Assembly: GCA_014729735.1 (NCBI GenBank)
Contig: WJJN01000587.1
Location: 1-5,117, forward strand
Origin: Candidatus Zhuqueibacterota bacterium
GTDB taxonomy: Bacteria > Zhuqueibacterota > Zhuqueibacteria > Thermofontimicrobiales > Thiofontviventaceae
Length of the DNA stretch: 5,117 nucleotides
Direction of reading: 5' to 3'
Made by a program: the position numbers and the translations under genes. Under the pieces are notes generated by a model. That model was not told the DNA's origin and did no database searches. It saw only the letters and a list, made by a program, of their open reading frames with translations. Positions 1 through 4,554 of the stretch are shown here, in pieces (position 1 is the first letter of the stretch; the number at the start of each line of letters is the position of its first letter).

Positions 1-225
1 CAGTGGATTAATGCAGCGGTTGTCTGTAAAACCGCCTAAAATGAAGCAAATCCGCTCTTTGATGATTTCGTTATCATTATCCAGCGCCTGAACCAGTTGA
101 TTGAGATGATCTCGTGAATTCGCCATCATTAGTGCGGTCATGGCAAATTCAGCGACTTCCGGATTATCTGAGGTTAGGTCCAGGATGAGCTCTTTAATTT
201 CTTCTTTTTTATATTTTCGTTTCAT
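1..225 (-). CDS. HEAT-repeat-like protein, N-terminal fragment (runs off the left edge)
   Basis: An uninterrupted minus-strand reading frame enters at the left edge and has no stop. From the ATG at 225 it gives about 75 residues. It starts with a very basic segment (MKRKYKKEEIKELI) and continues as amphipathic helices of HEAT/armadillo character: a helix around NPEVAEFAMTALMMA, then LVQALDNDNEIIKERICFILG followed by a DNRCINPL turn. The pattern of small hydrophobics, Asp/Asn turns and a closing Pro-Leu is typical of HEAT-type scaffolds, which usually mediate protein-protein contacts; no catalytic motif is visible. No signal peptide is seen, so a cytoplasmic location is likely. An in-frame ATG at 246 would add seven residues (MKNPGSK). 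I prefer 225 because a GGGA lies about six bases before it, whereas the 246 start has only a distant GGAT. Function is unknown. The HEAT assignment rests on pattern alone. Confidence 0.6.
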   Translation of the reverse strand, partial: MKRKYKKEEIKELILDLTSDNPEVAEFAMTALMMANSRDHLNQLVQALDNDNEIIKERICFILGGFTDNRCINPL

Positions 226-309
226 TTTCGATCCCGGATTTTTCATAAATTTGGAAATATCCAATGATCTTATTCATTAAAAGTTGATATATATGCGGTT
301 CTATATTTT

Positions 310-337
310 AATATAGTCAATTCATTTCATTTTGCAA
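310..337 (-). promoter_or_regulatory. Putative sigma-70-type promoter for the HEAT-like gene
   Basis: Read on the minus strand, TTGCAA (337 to 332) is followed after 16 bases by TATATT (315 to 310). Transcription would start near 303, leaving a leader of roughly 60 to 80 bases. The same -10 hexamer appears in the promoters proposed for the radical SAM gene and for the metX leader, which supports it. An alternative -35, TTGACT at 320 to 315, has no well-spaced -10. Confidence 0.45.
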
Positions 338-383
338 GCGTTTTATTATTTTTGGCATTTTAAATAGAGCCAGTGGAACGCAT

Positions 384-418
384 AAAAAAGCCTTTCTCGA
401 ATATCAAGAAAGGCTTTT
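384..418 (-). terminator. Rho-independent terminator of the RRM gene
   Basis: A perfect 12-bp stem is formed by AAAAGCCTTTCT (386-397) and AGAAAGGCTTTT (407-418), with a 9-base loop. On the minus strand the stem runs directly into a six-T tract (389-384). It lies 27 bases beyond the stop codon of the RRM gene. The T run on the plus strand is short, and no plus-strand gene enters here, so it most likely serves the minus strand only. Confidence 0.85.
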
Positions 419-445
419 ATCAGATCTATGATGTAAAATCAGGGA

Positions 446-766
446 TTACCATGAATTGCGTCGTTGACCGCCGCCGCCTCTACGACCGCCAGATCCTCCT
501 CCGGGACGTCGTTTCCCGCCTCCTTTACGCGGACGAGCTTCATTGACGATTAAAGTATTTCCCGCCAATTCATGTTCATTAATTGCTTCCATTGCAGCCT
601 CTGCCTCAGCTTTTGCCGGCATCGTAATAAAACCAAAACCTTTGAGCTCACCGGTGAAATGATCTTTGATCAGTTTTACTTCTGTTACTTCGCCGTGCTC
701 TTCAAATAACTGACGCACAGTTTCTTCATCAGTTGATTTGGGAAGATTCCCAACATAAATGTTCAT
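446..766 (-). CDS. Small RRM-domain RNA-binding protein with Gly/Arg-rich tail
   Basis: This 106-residue protein is one RNA recognition motif plus a disordered tail. RNP2 is IYVGNL (residues 3-8) and RNP1 is KGFGFITM (42-49). The aromatic residues Y4, F44 and F46 sit at the usual RNA-contacting positions. The fold ends near residue 78, and residues 79-106 are rich in Gly and Arg (RRPGGGSGGRRGGGG), as in bacterial glycine-rich RNA-binding proteins such as cyanobacterial Rbp. Members of this group bind single-stranded RNA in the cytoplasm, and some are cold-induced. The frame stays open upstream to an ATG at 826, but the start at 766 is clear: AGGAGT lies six bases before it and the RRM begins at once. 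The gene has its own terminator and is divergent from the radical SAM gene. The RRM assignment is firm; the RNA targets cannot be told. Confidence 0.93.
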   Translation of the reverse strand: MNIYVGNLPKSTDEETVRQLFEEHGEVTEVKLIKDHFTGELKGFGFITMPAKAEAEAAMEAINEHELAGNTLIVNEARPRKGGGKRRPGGGSGGRRGGGGQRRNSW

Positions 767-772
767 TTTAAG

Positions 773-778
773 ACTCCT
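773..778 (-). promoter_or_regulatory. Shine-Dalgarno site that fixes the RRM gene start
   Basis: On the minus strand, AGGAGT lies six bases before the ATG at 766. It argues against the longer reading frame starting at 826, whose extra 20 residues do not belong to the RRM fold. Confidence 0.8.
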
Positions 779-894
779 GGTTTTAAAGAGATAAATTAAT
801 CGACTATTCGAGTCAATAACAAGCAAAGAACTGCCCGGTAAAACCGAGAGCGAATGTTAAATGGCTGCGAATAGAGCGCGGATTTATAATTTGA

Positions 895-923
895 AAGATA
901 ATAATAAATTTTTAAATTTACAA
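895..923 (-). promoter_or_regulatory. Possible promoter of the RRM gene, implying a long 5' leader
   Basis: On the minus strand, TTGTAA (923-918) and TATCTT (900-895) are 17 bases apart. Transcription would start near 888 and give an untranslated leader of about 120 bases. A competing candidate, TTGACT (816-811) with TATCTC (793-788), also has a 17-base spacer and would give a very short leader. Neither is strong. A long leader would recall cold-shock mRNAs, but the sequence alone does not decide. Confidence 0.3.
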
Positions 924-977
924 CATTTTTTATCAGTATTTAACTTTCATTTCACAAAGCGATATATTAAAACTTCA

Positions 978-1006
978 TTGATTTTCTTTTGATTTATTCA
1001 TATATT
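978..1006 (+). promoter_or_regulatory. Putative sigma-70-type promoter for the radical SAM gene
   Basis: TTGATT (978-983) and TATATT (1001-1006) are separated by exactly 17 bases in an AT-rich stretch. The predicted start near 1013 leaves a leader of about 27 bases before the ATG at 1040. Confidence 0.55.
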
Positions 1007-1039
1007 TTGATGACAATTTCCCCAAAGATGAGATGAACA

Positions 1040-2170
1040 ATGAGCATTGTCAACGAAATCAAGGCAAAGACGATCCTGCGAAAACATAAGAAAATCGACT
1101 CGTGGTTTATATCGCGTTATGGAATGAATTTTTACAGAGGATGCTCTCATAACTGCATTTACTGCGACGGACGTGCGGAGAAATATAATGTCGAAGGTGA
1201 ATTCGGCAAACAAGTCGCCGTAAAGAAAAATGCCATCGAGGTGCTGCGCCGCGAGCTGGACATTCGCAAACGATTGCCTTTGATCCGCGGTTTTATGATG
1301 ATCGGCGGCGGCGTTGGCGATAGCTACCAGCCACTGGAAAGCACGTACGAGGTAACACGCCGTGCATTGGAATTGATGCTCGAATTGGATTTCCCGGTCA
1401 GCGTGCTGACCAAATCCACGCTTGTGGAACGGGACATCGATATTCTCAAGAAAATAGATGAAAAGAGCAGCGCAATCGTCAGCTTCAGCTTTTCATCAAT
1501 GGATGAGCGATTGAGTGCGATATTCGAACCCGGCGTCCCTCCGCCTGCGGAAAGGCTGGCGAGTATCCGGAAATTGAAAGACCGGGGACTCATCTGCGGC
1601 ATGTTCCTGATGCCGGTGATCCCGTTTCTGACCGATACACCGGAAATGATCGAACAGTCTGTCAGATGCGCCAAAGAATCCGGCGTTGATTTCATTATTT
1701 TCAGCGGCATGACGCTAAAGGAAGGTCGTCAGCATGAATATTTCATGGATGTCCTGCTGGATCACTATCCGGAGCTTTCCATCGAATATCAGCACATTTA
1801 TGATGGCAACAAATGGGGTGGCGCATCCGAGGCATATTATCAATCCATTCATCACACCTTTTATCATGTCGCCCGCAAATACCGGATGCCTGTCCGGATT
1901 CCTGCGGCGGTTTACGCTGATATCATGAATGATAATGATAAAGTCGTTGTCATGCTGGAACAGATCGACTATCTGTTGAAACTGCGTGGCGCCAAATCGC
2001 CTTATGGCTATGCTGCGTATTCTGTCTCCAAACTCGATCAGCCAATCTCAAAAATGAAAAACCACTTACGCCAGTTGAAGGGAGTCGGCAAAGTAACCGA
2101 ATCCCTGATCCTCGAGATACTGCAAACAGGAAGATCTTCGTATCTTCAAAGACTTATGGAATTTCGGTAA
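1040..2170 (+). CDS. Radical SAM protein, SplB/COG1533-like, with C-terminal helix-hairpin-helix
   Basis: The protein has 376 residues. The cluster motif C35-S-H-N-C39-I-Y-C42 is the CxxxCxxC signature that binds a 4Fe-4S cluster and, with S-adenosylmethionine, generates a 5'-deoxyadenosyl radical. IGGGVGDSYQPLE (88-100) matches the glycine-rich and YQP(L/I)E motifs of the spore-photoproduct-lyase-like family. The middle part reads as the rest of the radical SAM barrel, including VLTKST and FSFSSMDE. Near the C-terminus, LKGVGKVTESLILEIL (346-361) is a helix-hairpin-helix-like motif, an element that usually contacts the DNA backbone non-specifically. Members of COG1533 are often annotated as DNA repair photolyase or PA0069-type proteins, but the substrate of this branch is not known and true spore photoproduct lyase activity should not be assumed. 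An in-frame ATG at 1028 is followed by a stop two codons on, so 1040 is the first usable start. The Shine-Dalgarno sequence is weak (GATGAG). The gene appears monocistronic. Confidence 0.88.
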   Translation: MSIVNEIKAKTILRKHKKIDSWFISRYGMNFYRGCSHNCIYCDGRAEKYNVEGEFGKQVAVKKNAIEVLRRELDIRKRLPLIRGFMMIGGGVGDSYQPLESTYEVTRRALELMLELDFPVSVLTKSTLVERDIDILKKIDEKSSAIVSFSFSSMDERLSAIFEPGVPPPAERLASIRKLKDRGLICGMFLMPVIPFLTDTPEMIEQSVRCAKESGVDFIIFSGMTLKEGRQHEYFMDVLLDHYPELSIEYQHIYDGNKWGGASEAYYQSIHHTFYHVARKYRMPVRIPAAVYADIMNDNDKVVVMLEQIDYLLKLRGAKSPYGYAAYSVSKLDQPISKMKNHLRQLKGVGKVTESLILEILQTGRSSYLQRLMEFR

Positions 2171-2221
2171 ATTATAAATAGGATTGACACCAGTTCGGTA
2201 TTCCTGTTCGTCTGCACAAAC

Positions 2222-2249
2222 TTGCAGTCGATAAAGCGACTGCACTCCG
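2222..2249. repeat. 28-bp palindromic intergenic repeat, copy 1
   Basis: This copy contains an inverted repeat with arms TGCAGTCG and CGACTGCA around the loop ATAAAG, plus a conserved CTCCG after the second arm. It is identical over 28 bases to the copy at 2313-2340 and has the same orientation. It lies about 50 bases past the stop of the radical SAM gene. No T tract follows, so it is not a standard intrinsic terminator; it resembles REP-type elements. Confidence 0.85.
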
Positions 2250-2312
2250 AAGCGACCCGAATCACGTATCCCGTATCCAGAATCTCGTTTTACTTACCTC
2301 GTTCCCGCATGT

Positions 2313-2340
2313 TTGCAGTCGATAAAGCGACTGCACTCCG
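2313..2340. repeat. 28-bp palindromic intergenic repeat, copy 2
   Basis: This is an exact second copy of the element at 2222-2249, in direct orientation and offset by 91 bases. It ends five bases before the stop codon of the threonine aldolase gene, so the hairpin would sit at the very 3' end of that mRNA. Possible roles are mRNA 3'-end protection or a barrier between convergent transcripts; both are inference. The 63 bases between the copies carry no recognisable feature. Confidence 0.85.
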
Positions 2341-2345
2341 GCACA

Positions 2346-3371
2346 TTAAAAAATCTCTTGCGCGACCTTTGCTGCAAATTCAACATCCTCCCGCGAAACA
2401 TCGAGATGGGTGACTGCCCGAACGTACTTACTGCCGAACGGAATCATCAGCACGCCTTTTTCAGCCAGTCGGTCGATGACGTCTTGCACGGACAGCGAAC
2501 CATTCACTTCAAAGATGATGATATTCGTTTCTACTGCCGATGGATCGATGCTGAAATCTTTCACAGATGCCAGCGCGTTGGCAAGGATTTGCGCGTGCTC
2601 GTGATCTTCCTGCAGCCGTTCCACGTTATGATCCAGCGCATAATCGGCAGCAGCCGCGAGGATACCGATCTGCCGCATCCCGCCGCCGAGCATTTTGCGG
2701 TAGCGGTGTGCTTTTTCGATGAACTCTTTCGATCCGGCGACGATGGAGCCAACCGGCGCGCCGAGTCCTTTGGAGAAACAGAACATCAGCGAATCAAAAT
2801 GCCGGGCATATTCTTTCGGCGAAATTCCTGTGGCAACGCAGGCATTGAAAATCCGGGCACCATCCAGGTGCATTGCCAGATTATGTTTATTAGCAATCTC
2901 CCGGATTGCAGCGAATTTGTCGAGCGGGTAAATTTTGCCGCCCCCACGATTGTGTGTATTTTCCAGCACCACCAATTTTGTCGACGGATTATGTACATCC
3001 ATCGGGCGAATTGCAGATTCGATTTGCTCCGGTTCCAGAACTCCCGATTTGCCGATTAGCGGATGCACCTGCAAGCCGCCGATCACCGCCGGCGCCGCGA
3101 CCTCGTAATTAAACGTGTGCGATTCCTTTTCCATCAGCACTTCATCCCCGCGGCTCGTATGCGCCAGAATCGAAACGCTGTTCGCCATTGAACCGGATGG
3201 CACAAACAGCGCAGCCTCCATCCCCAGCATGCCTGCAACTCTTTCCTGCAGCCGGTTCACAGTAGGATCGTCTCCCCAAACGTCGTCTCCGACTTCCGCT
3301 TCTGACATCACCTTCCGCATTTCGGGGGACGGTCGTGTTACCGTATCACTTCGTAAATCGATATACTTCAT
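2346..3371 (-). CDS. ltaE: Low-specificity L-threonine aldolase (PLP-dependent)
   Basis: This 341-residue protein is the expected length for the fold-type I aldolase that cleaves L-threonine or L-allo-threonine to glycine and acetaldehyde in the cytoplasm. Family landmarks run in order: the N-terminal MKYIDLRSDTVTRPSPEM; GDDVWGDDPTVN (28-39); FVPSGSMAN (56-64), the phosphate-binding turn; H85, which should stack on the PLP ring; ENTHNRGGG (137-145); HLDGAR (168-173), where D170 binds the pyridine nitrogen; and FSKGLGAPVGS (199-209), with K201 as the Schiff-base lysine. R318 in YVRAVTHLDVS (316-326) should hold the substrate carboxylate. The frame is open to an ATG at 3485, but the start at 3371 has a perfect GGAGGAG seven bases upstream and the family's usual N-terminus. 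It is convergent with the radical SAM gene and divergent from the UPF0316 gene. It could supply glycine or degrade threonine. Related aldolases differ in stereospecificity, which cannot be read here. Confidence 0.95.
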   Translation of the reverse strand: MKYIDLRSDTVTRPSPEMRKVMSEAEVGDDVWGDDPTVNRLQERVAGMLGMEAALFVPSGSMANSVSILAHTSRGDEVLMEKESHTFNYEVAAPAVIGGLQVHPLIGKSGVLEPEQIESAIRPMDVHNPSTKLVVLENTHNRGGGKIYPLDKFAAIREIANKHNLAMHLDGARIFNACVATGISPKEYARHFDSLMFCFSKGLGAPVGSIVAGSKEFIEKAHRYRKMLGGGMRQIGILAAAADYALDHNVERLQEDHEHAQILANALASVKDFSIDPSAVETNIIIFEVNGSLSVQDVIDRLAEKGVLMIPFGSKYVRAVTHLDVSREDVEFAAKVAQEIF

Positions 3372-3378
3372 ATCAGGT

Positions 3379-3385
3379 CTCCTCC
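3379..3385 (-). promoter_or_regulatory. Strong Shine-Dalgarno site of ltaE
   Basis: On the minus strand, GGAGGAG stands seven bases before the ATG at 3371. It fixes the start and excludes the 38-residue hydrophobic extension that the open frame would otherwise allow, which could be mistaken for a signal peptide. Confidence 0.85.
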
Positions 3386-3402
3386 GCATTTCGTTATCTA
3401 TC

Positions 3403-3431
3403 AAAATAGGAAATACCCGGCTTAAAATCAA
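3403..3431 (-). promoter_or_regulatory. Putative promoter of ltaE
   Basis: On the minus strand, TTGATT (3431-3426) is followed after 17 bases by TATTTT (3408-3403). Transcription would begin near 3396, just upstream of the Shine-Dalgarno site. The -35 hexamer is the same as that of the radical SAM promoter. I found no convincing promoter for the divergent UPF0316 gene in the rest of this 202-base intergenic region. Confidence 0.45.
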
Positions 3432-3573
3432 CAGAATAATTTTAAAATTTAACTTGAAACTGAAGCCTCGAATTCTTATATTCATTGCTTTATTTAATTA
3501 TTCTGGAAAGGGAATCTTTCACCAGATAGCGATACCTCGAATTACAAATGATAGAAGGTAAAATTGATTAGTA

Positions 3574-4131
3574 ATGGATCATGCAGACATTTTTAAGTAC
3601 GTAGTCATTCCGGTCCTGATTTTTTTAGCCCGCGTCACGGACGTGTCCATCGGAACATTGCGCATTATTTTAATTTCCCGTGGAAATAAAATTATTGCAC
3701 CGCTTCTTGGATTTGTAGAAGTCACCATCTGGCTGATTGCGATCACACAAGTGATGAAAAATCTGAATCATCCGATTTCCTATCTCGCTTACGGAGCCGG
3801 ATTTGCATTCGGAAATTATGTGGGCATGTGGCTTGAAGGGAAAATCGCAATGGGCTATCAATCGATCCGCGTGATAACCAATAATCCCCTGGAAGCGCTG
3901 CCAATGGTGCTGCGGGACGAAGGATATGCCGTCACAACAGTCAAAGGACGAGGAGCAAAAGGTTCTGTGAATGTTATTTTCACAGTAGTGAGCCGCAAAA
4001 ATGTGAACCATGTTCTTGATATCGCCCAAATGATCGAACCAATGGCGTTTGTGACAGTAGAGGACATCCGCTTGTCACATTCAGGATATTTCAAACCAAA
4101 AACTCCATTTCCTCTAGCAAAGAAAAAGTAA
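3574..4131 (+). CDS. UPF0316 family membrane protein (DUF5698 + DUF2179)
   Basis: This 185-residue protein has three predicted membrane segments, at about residues 9-34, 40-60 and 68-87, followed by a soluble domain of about 100-165. The signature of the UPF0316 (YebE-like) family is visible in the first part: ARVTDVSIGTLRII (19-32), then a Glu in FVEVTIWL (47-54) and YGAGFAFGNYVGMWLE (73-88). The soluble part (SIRVITNN, then ALPMVLRDEGYAVTTVKGRG) corresponds to DUF2179, a small alpha/beta domain also found at the end of YitT-type membrane proteins. The tail is basic (PLAKKK). The biochemical role of the family is not known to me. The ATG at 3574 is the only reasonable start, since a stop lies in frame at 3565. 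The nearest purine-rich site, AGAAGG, is 15 bases away, so initiation looks weak. No intrinsic terminator follows, and the metX leader promoter begins 26 bases after the stop. Confidence 0.88.
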   Translation: MDHADIFKYVVIPVLIFLARVTDVSIGTLRIILISRGNKIIAPLLGFVEVTIWLIAITQVMKNLNHPISYLAYGAGFAFGNYVGMWLEGKIAMGYQSIRVITNNPLEALPMVLRDEGYAVTTVKGRGAKGSVNVIFTVVSRKNVNHVLDIAQMIEPMAFVTVEDIRLSHSGYFKPKTPFPLAKKK

Positions 4132-4157
4132 TCAATCTTATTAAAGCAAAATATCGC

Positions 4158-4185
4158 TTGACTTTTTTCAAAAAATGTTTATATT
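4158..4185 (+). promoter_or_regulatory. Sigma-70-type promoter of the metX leader
   Basis: TTGACT (4158-4163) and TATATT (4180-4185) are 16 bases apart. This is the best promoter in the window. The predicted start, near 4192, places the Met-rich ORF, both terminators and the SAM-I aptamer on one transcript of about 360 bases ahead of metX. Confidence 0.7.
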
Positions 4186-4220
4186 ACTAAACGTTTAACC
4201 GAAAACACACGAGGAATCAA

Positions 4221-4301
4221 ATGAATTTACATAGTGCCGGAATAAGCAAATACATTAAGCGAATGCCTATGGGCATGGGCATGCACATACCCGTGTCTTA
4301 G
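4221..4301 (+). CDS. Methionine-rich leader peptide (26 aa), putative attenuator peptide of metX
   Basis: This short ORF begins about 30 bases after the predicted transcription start. It has a proper Shine-Dalgarno site, GAGGA (4211-4215), five bases before the ATG. The peptide has 26 residues: a neutral-to-basic first half ending in KYIKR (10-14), then MPMGMGMH (15-22), then IPVS and TAG. Counting the start, five of 26 residues are Met, and four fall within seven codons. No membrane segment or known domain is seen. Its place between promoter and intrinsic terminator, upstream of a methionine-biosynthesis gene, is that of a classical leader peptide (as TrpL or HisL): ribosomes would pause at the Met codons when charged Met-tRNA is scarce. 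The ORF is too short for gene-finding statistics. It could instead be an unrelated small protein, but the codon content, context and fitting RNA structure all favour a regulatory role. Confidence 0.6.
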   Translation: MNLHSAGISKYIKRMPMGMGMHIPVS

Positions 4302-4363
4302 CTTATTCGCGGCATTCAGGATGGAAAATAAAAATTGGAATAGATAACCTTCCCGCGCCGGAA
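4233..4363 (+). promoter_or_regulatory. Mutually exclusive hairpins of a putative ribosome-mediated attenuator
   Basis: Strand 1, GCCGGAATAAGC (4236-4247, inside the leader ORF), pairs with strand 2, GCTTATTC-G-CGGC (4301-4313). This gives 12 bp with one bulged G at 4309, and three further pairs (one G-U) outward to 4233/4316. Strand 2 starts at the last base of the leader stop codon. The first seven bases of strand 1, GCCGGAA, recur exactly at 4357-4363, across the loop and 3' arm of the following terminator, so strand 2 can pair there instead with the same bulge. A second nested helix, GGATGG (4319-4324) with CCTTCC (4348-4353, one mismatch), would sequester the terminator 5' arm. A ribosome paused at the Met codons would favour the second pairing and readthrough; a completed leader would favour the first pairing and termination. 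The pairings are visible in the sequence; the mechanism is inferred. Confidence 0.5.
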
Positions 4364-4371
4364 GGTTTTTT
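4346..4371 (+). terminator. Intrinsic terminator 1 of the metX leader (after the Met-rich ORF)
   Basis: AACCTTCC (4346-4353) and GGAAGGTT (4360-4367) form a perfect 8-bp stem with the loop CGCGCC, followed by a run of T up to 4371. It lies 44 bases after the leader-peptide stop and only six bases before the SAM-I P1 helix. It would stop transcription before both the riboswitch and metX unless the antiterminator pairing with 4306-4324 forms. Confidence 0.75.
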
Positions 4372-4377
4372 ATTGCA

Positions 4378-4487
4378 GTTTATCGAGAAAGGCTGAGGGA
4401 CGGGCCCGATGAAGCCTTAGCAACCTCTCGTCACTTCGACGGAAAGGTGCTAATTCCTGCAAAGATGAAAATCTTTGGGAGATAAAC
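4378..4487 (+). promoter_or_regulatory. SAM-I (S-box) riboswitch aptamer
   Basis: The conserved S-box core is present in order. P1 is GTTTATC (4378-4384) with GATAAAC (4481-4487). The P2 kink-turn region includes CTGAGGGAC and GATGAAGCC. The joining strand GCAACC (4420-4425) follows. P3 carries an inner CGTC/GACG stem (4429-4432 with 4438-4441). AAGGTGCTAATTCC (4444-4457) comes next, and P4 is AAAGAT/ATCTTT closed by a GAAA tetraloop (4461-4476). GGGAGATAA closes the motif. This class binds S-adenosylmethionine and turns off methionine and cysteine genes. When SAM is absent, GGGAGA (4477-4482) can pair with TCTCTC (4509-4514, one G-U), breaking P1 and the terminator's 5' arm together, which fits an OFF switch working by transcription termination. 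Confidence 0.95.
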
Positions 4488-4502
4488 ACGAAACTGACTG
4501 TG

Positions 4503-4533
4503 AAACCTTCTCTCAAAGAGAAGGTTTTTTTTT
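4503..4533 (+). terminator. Intrinsic terminator 2, expression platform of the SAM-I riboswitch
   Basis: AAACCTTCTCT (4503-4513) and AGAGAAGGTTT (4517-4527) make an 11-bp stem with a three-base loop, followed by T through 4533. Its 5' arm overlaps the segment able to pair with the 3' side of P1. SAM binding would stabilise P1 and let this terminator form, 21 bases before metX. Confidence 0.9.
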
Positions 4534-4554
4534 ATCCAAAAATTGGAGGGACCA

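Noticed and set aside
767..826. Longer start for the RRM protein at 826
   Set aside because: The extra 20 residues precede the RRM, and the strong Shine-Dalgarno site at 773-778 points to the ATG at 766.
2222..2340. CRISPR array or intrinsic terminator made of the two 28-bp repeats
   Set aside because: Only two copies exist, with a 63-base spacing and no further repeat units, so this is not a CRISPR array. Neither hairpin is followed by a T tract on either strand, so they are not standard terminators.
2313..3059. A 248-codon plus-strand ORF and several shorter ones opposite ltaE
   Set aside because: They lie antisense to a fully supported threonine aldolase, have low-complexity or Cys/Arg/His-rich translations with no family resemblance, and the long one starts inside the 28-bp repeat. 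They are shadow frames.
3372..3485. N-terminal extension of ltaE with a hydrophobic stretch that could be taken for a signal peptide
   Set aside because: GGAGGAG stands seven bases before the ATG at 3371, the family N-terminus (MKYIDLRSDTVT) begins there, and the enzyme is cytoplasmic. The extension also overlaps the likely promoter.
4321..4347. Eight-codon ORF (MENKNWNR) between the Met-rich ORF and terminator 1
   Set aside because: It has no convincing ribosome binding site and no Met enrichment, and its ATG falls inside the segment proposed to pair with the terminator. It is most likely incidental.
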